Assembly: GCF_046546335.1 (NCBI RefSeq)
Contig: NZ_JBKGYA010000084.1
DNA from: Thiohalospira sp046546335
GTDB lineage: Bacteria; Pseudomonadota; Gammaproteobacteria; Thiohalospirales; Thiohalospiraceae
Strand: one strand, 5' to 3'
DNA length: 8,803 bases
Below, in pieces: positions 5,148 through 8,803 of this stretch; within the stretch, counting starts at the first letter, position 1, and each line of letters opens with the position of its first letter. The position numbers and the translations under genes are program-made. The notes under the pieces were generated by a model. The model had not been told where the DNA came from and made no database searches. It was given only the letters and a program-made list of their open reading frames with translations.

Positions 5148-8100
5148 CAGGCGGCCTCCCGGCCTGTGAGTCGGGCCAGGACATCGTCCACGAAGGCGAG
5201 CCGCGCGTCCAGATCGGGGAGGTCGGCGACCAGCTTGAGCTTGTCCTGGCCGTCCAGCTGGTAGGTCTGTGGCTCCTTCTGGATGAGCTCGATGATGCGG
5301 CCGGCGTCCACCGCCGGCTCGGCGTCGAAGATCAGCCGCCCGCCCCTGTCTCCCAGTTCGATCTTGCGGATCCCCAGGGCGGCAGCGCGGAGCTTCAGGC
5401 CGGTGATGCGGAAGAGGTTGCTTACCGGATCGGGCAGCAGCCCGAAGCGATCGATCATCTCCACCTGCAGCTCGCGCAGCCCGTCCTCGTCCGCGGCGCT
5501 GGCGATGCGCTTGTAGAGCGTCAGCCGGGTGTGGACGTCGGGGATGTATTCCTCGGGGATGAGGGCCGGGACCTGGAGGTCGACCTCCGGCCCGTGGTCC
5601 AGGGGGGCCTCCAGGTCCGGCTCCCTGCCCGATTTCAGCGCGCTTACCGCCCGCTCGAGCATGTCGGCGTAGAGGGTGAAGCCCACCTCCTGCATCTGGC
5701 CGCTCTGCTCGTCGCCCAGGATCTCGCCGGCGCCCCGGATCTCCAGGTCGTGGCTGGCCAGGGTGAAGCCGGTGCCCAGATCCTCGATGGACTCCAGCGC
5801 CTCCAGTCGCTTGATGGCGTCGGCGGTCATGGCCCCCCGCGGCGGGATGAGCAGGTAGGCGTAGGCGCGGTGGTGGCTGCGGCCCACCCGGCCCCGGAGC
5901 TGGTAGAGCTGGGCCAGGCCGAAGTGGTCGGCGCGGTGGATGAGGATGGTGTTGGCCGAGGGGACGTCGATACCGGTCTCGATGATGGTGGAGCAGACCA
6001 GGACATTGAAGCGCTGGTGGTAGAAGTCGGACATCACCCGCTCCAGCTCCAGCTCCCGCATCTGGCCGTGGGCCACCCGGACCGAGGCCTCGGGCACCAG
6101 CTCTGCCACCTGGCGGGCGGCGCGGTCGATGGTCTCCACCTGGTTGTGGACGAAGTAGACCTGGCCGCCGCGGCGGATCTCGCGCAGGACGGCCTCCTGG
6201 ATGAGGGCATCCTCCCACTCGGAGACGAAGGTCTTCACCGGCAGCCGCCGCGCCGGCGGCGTGGCGATGACCGAGAGGTCGCGCATGCCGGAGAAGGCGA
6301 GGTTCAGGGTCCGCGGGATGGGGGTGGCGGTGAGGGTCAGCATGTCCACCTCCGAGCGCAGCGCCTTGAACCGCTCCTTCTGGCGGACGCCGAAGCGGTG
6401 CTCCTCGTCGATGATGACCAGCCCCAGGTCGTGGTAGCGGATACTGCCCTGGATGAGCTTGTGGGTACCGATGACGATGTCCACCTTGCCCTTAGCCAGC
6501 TCCTCCGCGATGCGCTTTTGCTCCTTCTGGCTCTGGAAGCGGGAGATCACCTCGATGCGCACCGGCCAGTCGGCGAAGCGGTCCCGGAAGGTCTCGTAGT
6601 GCTGGTCGGCCAGCAGGGTGGTGGGGACCAGCATGGCCACCTGGCGGCCGCCCTGGACGGCGATGAAGGCGGCGCGCAGGGCCACCTCGGTCTTGCCGAA
6701 GCCGACGTCGCCGCAGACCAGCCGGTCCATGGGCTTGTCCGACTCCATGTCGGTGACCACGGCCCGGATCGCCTCGCTCTGGTCCTCGGTCTCCTCGAAG
6801 GGGAAGCTGGCGGCGAAGGCGGCGTACTGGTCGTCCACCGGGTAGGCGTGGCCCTCCCGCGCCTCGCGCCGCGCGTAGATGTCCAGCAGCTCGGCGGCGA
6901 CGTCGCGCACCCGTTCGGCCGCCTTGCGCTTGGCCTTCTCCCACTGGCCGCTGCCCAGCCTGTGCAGGGGGGCATCCTCGGCCGCAGCGCCGGTGTAGCG
7001 GCTCAGCCGATCCAGGGCGGAGACGGGGACGTAGAGCCGGTCGCCGCCGCTGTACTCCAGGGTGAGGAATTCCGCCTCCACGCCGCCGGTGTCCAGCCGG
7101 GTCAGGCCGGTGTAGCGCCCCACGCCGTGCTCCTCGTGGACCACCGCGGCGCCCTCCTGGAGCTCGGCCAGGTCGCGGATGATGGCGTCGGCATCGCGCT
7201 GGCGGCCGGGGCGGCTGCGTTCCTGGATGGTGTGGCTGCCGAAGAGCTGGCTCTCGGTGACCACGGCGACGCCGGCGGCCTCCAGCACCAGCCCCCGCTC
7301 CAGCGGGGCGACGGTGATGGCCACCGGGGCATCGTCGGCCAGGAAGGCGGCCCAGTCGGCCACCGGCCGGGGATGGATGCCACGACCGCGCAGGAGATCC
7401 CCCAGCGCCTCGCGCCGGCCGGAGCTCTCGGCGGCGAAGAGGATCCGGCCGGGGAAGCCGGCCACGAAGCCCTCCAGCGCCTGCCCGCCCTGTCCCCGAC
7501 CGTTGAAGGGCAGTTCGGGGGGCGCCGCCGTCGGCAGGTTCAGCCGGCCGGCGCGCTCGGGCTCCTCGAAGGTGCCGGTGCGCAGGTGGGGGTGGTCCTT
7601 GATCCGGCGGAAGAGCTCCTCGGTGCGCAGGAAGAGCTCGCCGGGATCCAGGAGGGGGCGCTCGACATCGTGACGCCGGCTCTCGTAGCGGCTGGCCACC
7701 TCCTCGCCGAAGCGGTCGGCCGCGACCTCCACATCGGCGTCGGTGACCACCAGGGCGCCCTCGGGGAGGTAGTCGAAGAGCGTCTCCGTGGTCTCGAAGA
7801 AGAGCGGCAGATAGTACTCCAGCCCCGCCGGGGCGAGCCCCTCGCTGACATCGCGGTAGACCGGGCTGCGGGTGGGATCGCCCTCGAAGTGGAGCCGCCA
7901 GCCCTCGCGGAAGCGGCGGACCGCCGCCTCGTCCAGGGGGAACTCCCGGGCGGGGAGCAGCCGCAGCCCCTCCACCTTCTCGTCGCTGCGCTGGCTCTCC
8001 GGGTCGAAGGTACGGATGGTCTCGATCTCCTCGTCGAAGAGATCGATGCGGTAGGGGGCCTCGCTGCCCATGGGGAAGAGGTCCACGAGGTTGCCGCGCA

Positions 8101-8590
8101 CGGCGTACTCGCCGTGTTCCATGACCTGGGAGACCAGGCGGTAGCCGGCCGCCTCCAGCCGGCGGCGGAAGTCGTCGGGGTCCAGCCGGTCGCCCACGTC
8201 CATGACAAAGGCCTGGCCGGCCACCCAGTCCCGCGGCGGCAGCCGGTGCAGGAGGGTGCGCGCCGGCACCACCAGCACCCCGCTCTCCATGGCCGGCAGG
8301 CGGTGCAGCGCCGAGAGGCGGTCGGAGACGATGTCCTGATGGGGCGAGAAGAGGTCGTAGGGCAGCGTCTCGCGGTCGGGAAAGGTGTGGGCCTCGCTGC
8401 CGAAGAAGCGCAGCTCGGCCTCCAGTTCCCGGGCACGGTGGACGTCGGCGACCACGGCGAGTACCGGGCGGCCGTGCTCGGCGGCCGCCTGGTGGATCGC
8501 GAGGCCCTCGGCGCTGCCGCGCACGGCCCCCAGACGGCGGGTCTCGCCGGCGGCGGGGAGTACCAGCGGCGGGAGGAGGGAATCGCTCAT
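5147..8590 (-). CDS. mfd: Transcription-repair coupling factor Mfd
   Basis: At 1147 residues this is a full-length Mfd (E. coli has 1148). It removes RNA polymerase stalled at DNA lesions by ATP-driven translocation and recruits UvrA. Domains in order are the UvrB-like module (about 20-350, with GNLVDLFPMGS near 166), the RNA-polymerase-interacting domain (about 480-550, starting VVHEEHGVGRY), the RecG-like translocase (about 570-960) and the autoinhibitory C-terminal domain (about 1000-1147). Catalytic motifs are intact: Walker A GDVGFGKT with Lys633, DEEH box at 728-731, motif VI QLRGRVGR at 897-904, and the TRG motif with Arg952 and Gln962, each one residue below the E. coli positions. The ATG has no clear Shine-Dalgarno sequence. 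A 4-codon frame (ATG at 8601) ends in a TGA overlapping the mfd start (ATGA) and could be a chance match or a tiny leader. csiV follows with a 1-base overlap. Confidence 0.98.
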   Translation of the reverse strand: MSDSLLPPLVLPAAGETRRLGAVRGSAEGLAIHQAAAEHGRPVLAVVADVHRARELEAELRFFGSEAHTFPDRETLPYDLFSPHQDIVSDRLSALHRLPAMESGVLVVPARTLLHRLPPRDWVAGQAFVMDVGDRLDPDDFRRRLEAAGYRLVSQVMEHGEYAVRGNLVDLFPMGSEAPYRIDLFDEEIETIRTFDPESQRSDEKVEGLRLLPAREFPLDEAAVRRFREGWRLHFEGDPTRSPVYRDVSEGLAPAGLEYYLPLFFETTETLFDYLPEGALVVTDADVEVAADRFGEEVASRYESRRHDVERPLLDPGELFLRTEELFRRIKDHPHLRTGTFEEPERAGRLNLPTAAPPELPFNGRGQGGQALEGFVAGFPGRILFAAESSGRREALGDLLRGRGIHPRPVADWAAFLADDAPVAITVAPLERGLVLEAAGVAVVTESQLFGSHTIQERSRPGRQRDADAIIRDLAELQEGAAVVHEEHGVGRYTGLTRLDTGGVEAEFLTLEYSGGDRLYVPVSALDRLSRYTGAAAEDAPLHRLGSGQWEKAKRKAAERVRDVAAELLDIYARREAREGHAYPVDDQYAAFAASFPFEETEDQSEAIRAVVTDMESDKPMDRLVCGDVGFGKTEVALRAAFIAVQGGRQVAMLVPTTLLADQHYETFRDRFADWPVRIEVISRFQSQKEQKRIAEELAKGKVDIVIGTHKLIQGSIRYHDLGLVIIDEEHRFGVRQKERFKALRSEVDMLTLTATPIPRTLNLAFSGMRDLSVIATPPARRLPVKTFVSEWEDALIQEAVLREIRRGGQVYFVHNQVETIDRAARQVAELVPEASVRVAHGQMRELELERVMSDFYHQRFNVLVCSTIIETGIDVPSANTILIHRADHFGLAQLYQLRGRVGRSHHRAYAYLLIPPRGAMTADAIKRLEALESIEDLGTGFTLASHDLEIRGAGEILGDEQSGQMQEVGFTLYADMLERAVSALKSGREPDLEAPLDHGPEVDLQVPALIPEEYIPDVHTRLTLYKRIASAADEDGLRELQVEMIDRFGLLPDPVSNLFRITGLKLRAAALGIRKIELGDRGGRLIFDAEPAVDAGRIIELIQKEPQTYQLDGQDKLKLVADLPDLDARLAFVDDVLARLTGREAA

Positions 8591-8626
8591 GGGTCGTCCA
8601 TCGGCCGGGGTCGCGGGAAAGACCCT

Positions 8627-8632
8627 ATTGTA
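8627..8632 (-). promoter_or_regulatory. Putative -10 element for mfd
   Basis: On the - strand the sequence reads GCTACAAT, a 5-of-6 match to TATAAT, placed 36 bases before the mfd ATG. This would give a leader of roughly 30 bases. The -35 region is poor (TGGCAC with 18-bp spacing) and includes one arm of a GC-rich inverted repeat (GGGCCCG 8644-8650 and CGGGCCC 8666-8672). Apart from this and the palindromic element at the right edge, nothing gene-like is seen in 8591-8717. Confidence 0.45.
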
Positions 8633-8717
8633 GCGACTCCCCCGGGCCCGGTGCCACGGCGGGGTCGGGCCCAGGGCGTTCGCGTACTTGCTCCGAAAAA
8701 GACGCGCGGCCGGTGCC

Positions 8718-8803
8718 AGTTCCTGATACCCGATACGCCGTGAAGACTTCCCTGTCGGCTCGACGGCAGCATCCCTGCTGCCGACGATCGGGTATCAGGG
8801 ACT
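8718..8803. repeat. Palindromic intergenic element with nested hairpin
   Basis: Outer arms at 8718-8734 and 8787-8803 are inverted copies, pairing at 16 of 17 positions (core CCTGATACCCGAT with ATCGGGTATCAGG; the one mismatch is a T/G pair). Inside them CGGCAGC (8764-8770) pairs with GCTGCCG (8777-8783) around a 6-base loop, and GTCGGC (8754-8759) offers an alternative partner for GCCGAC (8780-8785). CCCTG occurs twice (8750-8754 and 8773-8777). The central part resembles, from memory, dispersed palindromic elements found between genes in Halomonas, Marinobacter and related genomes. No T-run follows, so it is not a classic terminator. The right arm ends exactly at the window edge, so the element may continue. 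Confidence 0.75.

Noticed and set aside
5148..6218. Long N-terminal extension of the csiV frame over mfd
   Set aside because: The extension is Arg/Pro/Gly-rich shadow sequence of mfd. The ATG at 5147 has a good ribosome binding site and begins a clear signal peptide.
8694..8717. A-run at 8696-8700 as the T-run of an intrinsic terminator on the - strand
   Set aside because: The sequence directly before it on that strand forms no convincing stem; the large palindrome is about 20 bases further away.
5531..8743. Open frame of 1070 codons on the + strand opposite mfd
   Set aside because: It is the antisense of a full-length, motif-intact mfd. Its product is low-complexity (Val, Gly, Leu, His, Asp-rich) with no recognisable domain, and long antisense frames are expected in GC-rich coding DNA.
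8587..8772. 61-codon - strand frame upstream of mfd
   Set aside because: It runs through the palindromic repeat and the putative mfd promoter, has no ribosome binding site, and encodes nothing recognisable.

Overview
The window is very GC-rich throughout, except for about 33 bases at its left edge. It reads as ordinary chromosomal DNA of a gammaproteobacterium. CsiV, a Pseudomonas-type Hpt/MTIP pair and Mfd in this order point there. High G+C, acidic stretches in the exported protein and a DsrE-type sulfur-relay protein would suit a halophilic or sulfur-oxidising lineage such as the Ectothiorhodospiraceae; this placement is inference only.

Layout. On the + strand, 1-2359 holds a tightly packed cell-envelope group: the C-terminal part of an L,D-transpeptidase, nagZ (2 bp later) and a patatin-like esterase (4-bp overlap with nagZ). 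A near-consensus sigma70 promoter at 2391-2419 then starts a second + strand operon: a small DsrE-family protein, hypoxanthine-guanine phosphoribosyltransferase (hpt) and an S-methyl-5'-thioinosine phosphorylase (MTIP). Convergent to it, on the - strand, is mfd (8590-5147), followed with a 1-base overlap by csiV (5147-4179). The right end holds a putative -10 element for mfd and an 86-bp palindromic element (8718-8803) that resembles a dispersed intergenic repeat.

How the genes work together. The transpeptidase and NagZ act on peptidoglycan remodelling and recycling, and CsiV on peptidoglycan synthesis. MTIP converts methylthioinosine (from deaminated methylthioadenosine, a polyamine by-product) to hypoxanthine and methylthioribose-1-phosphate, and Hpt converts the hypoxanthine to IMP, so the two form a short salvage path. 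The DsrE-like protein leads that operon from a strong promoter; its role there is unknown and is the most interesting functional question here. Mfd couples transcription to DNA repair.

No CRISPR array, tRNA, rRNA, recognisable insertion sequence or defence system was seen. The long additional open frames opposite nagZ-hpt and opposite mfd are best explained as GC-driven shadows.
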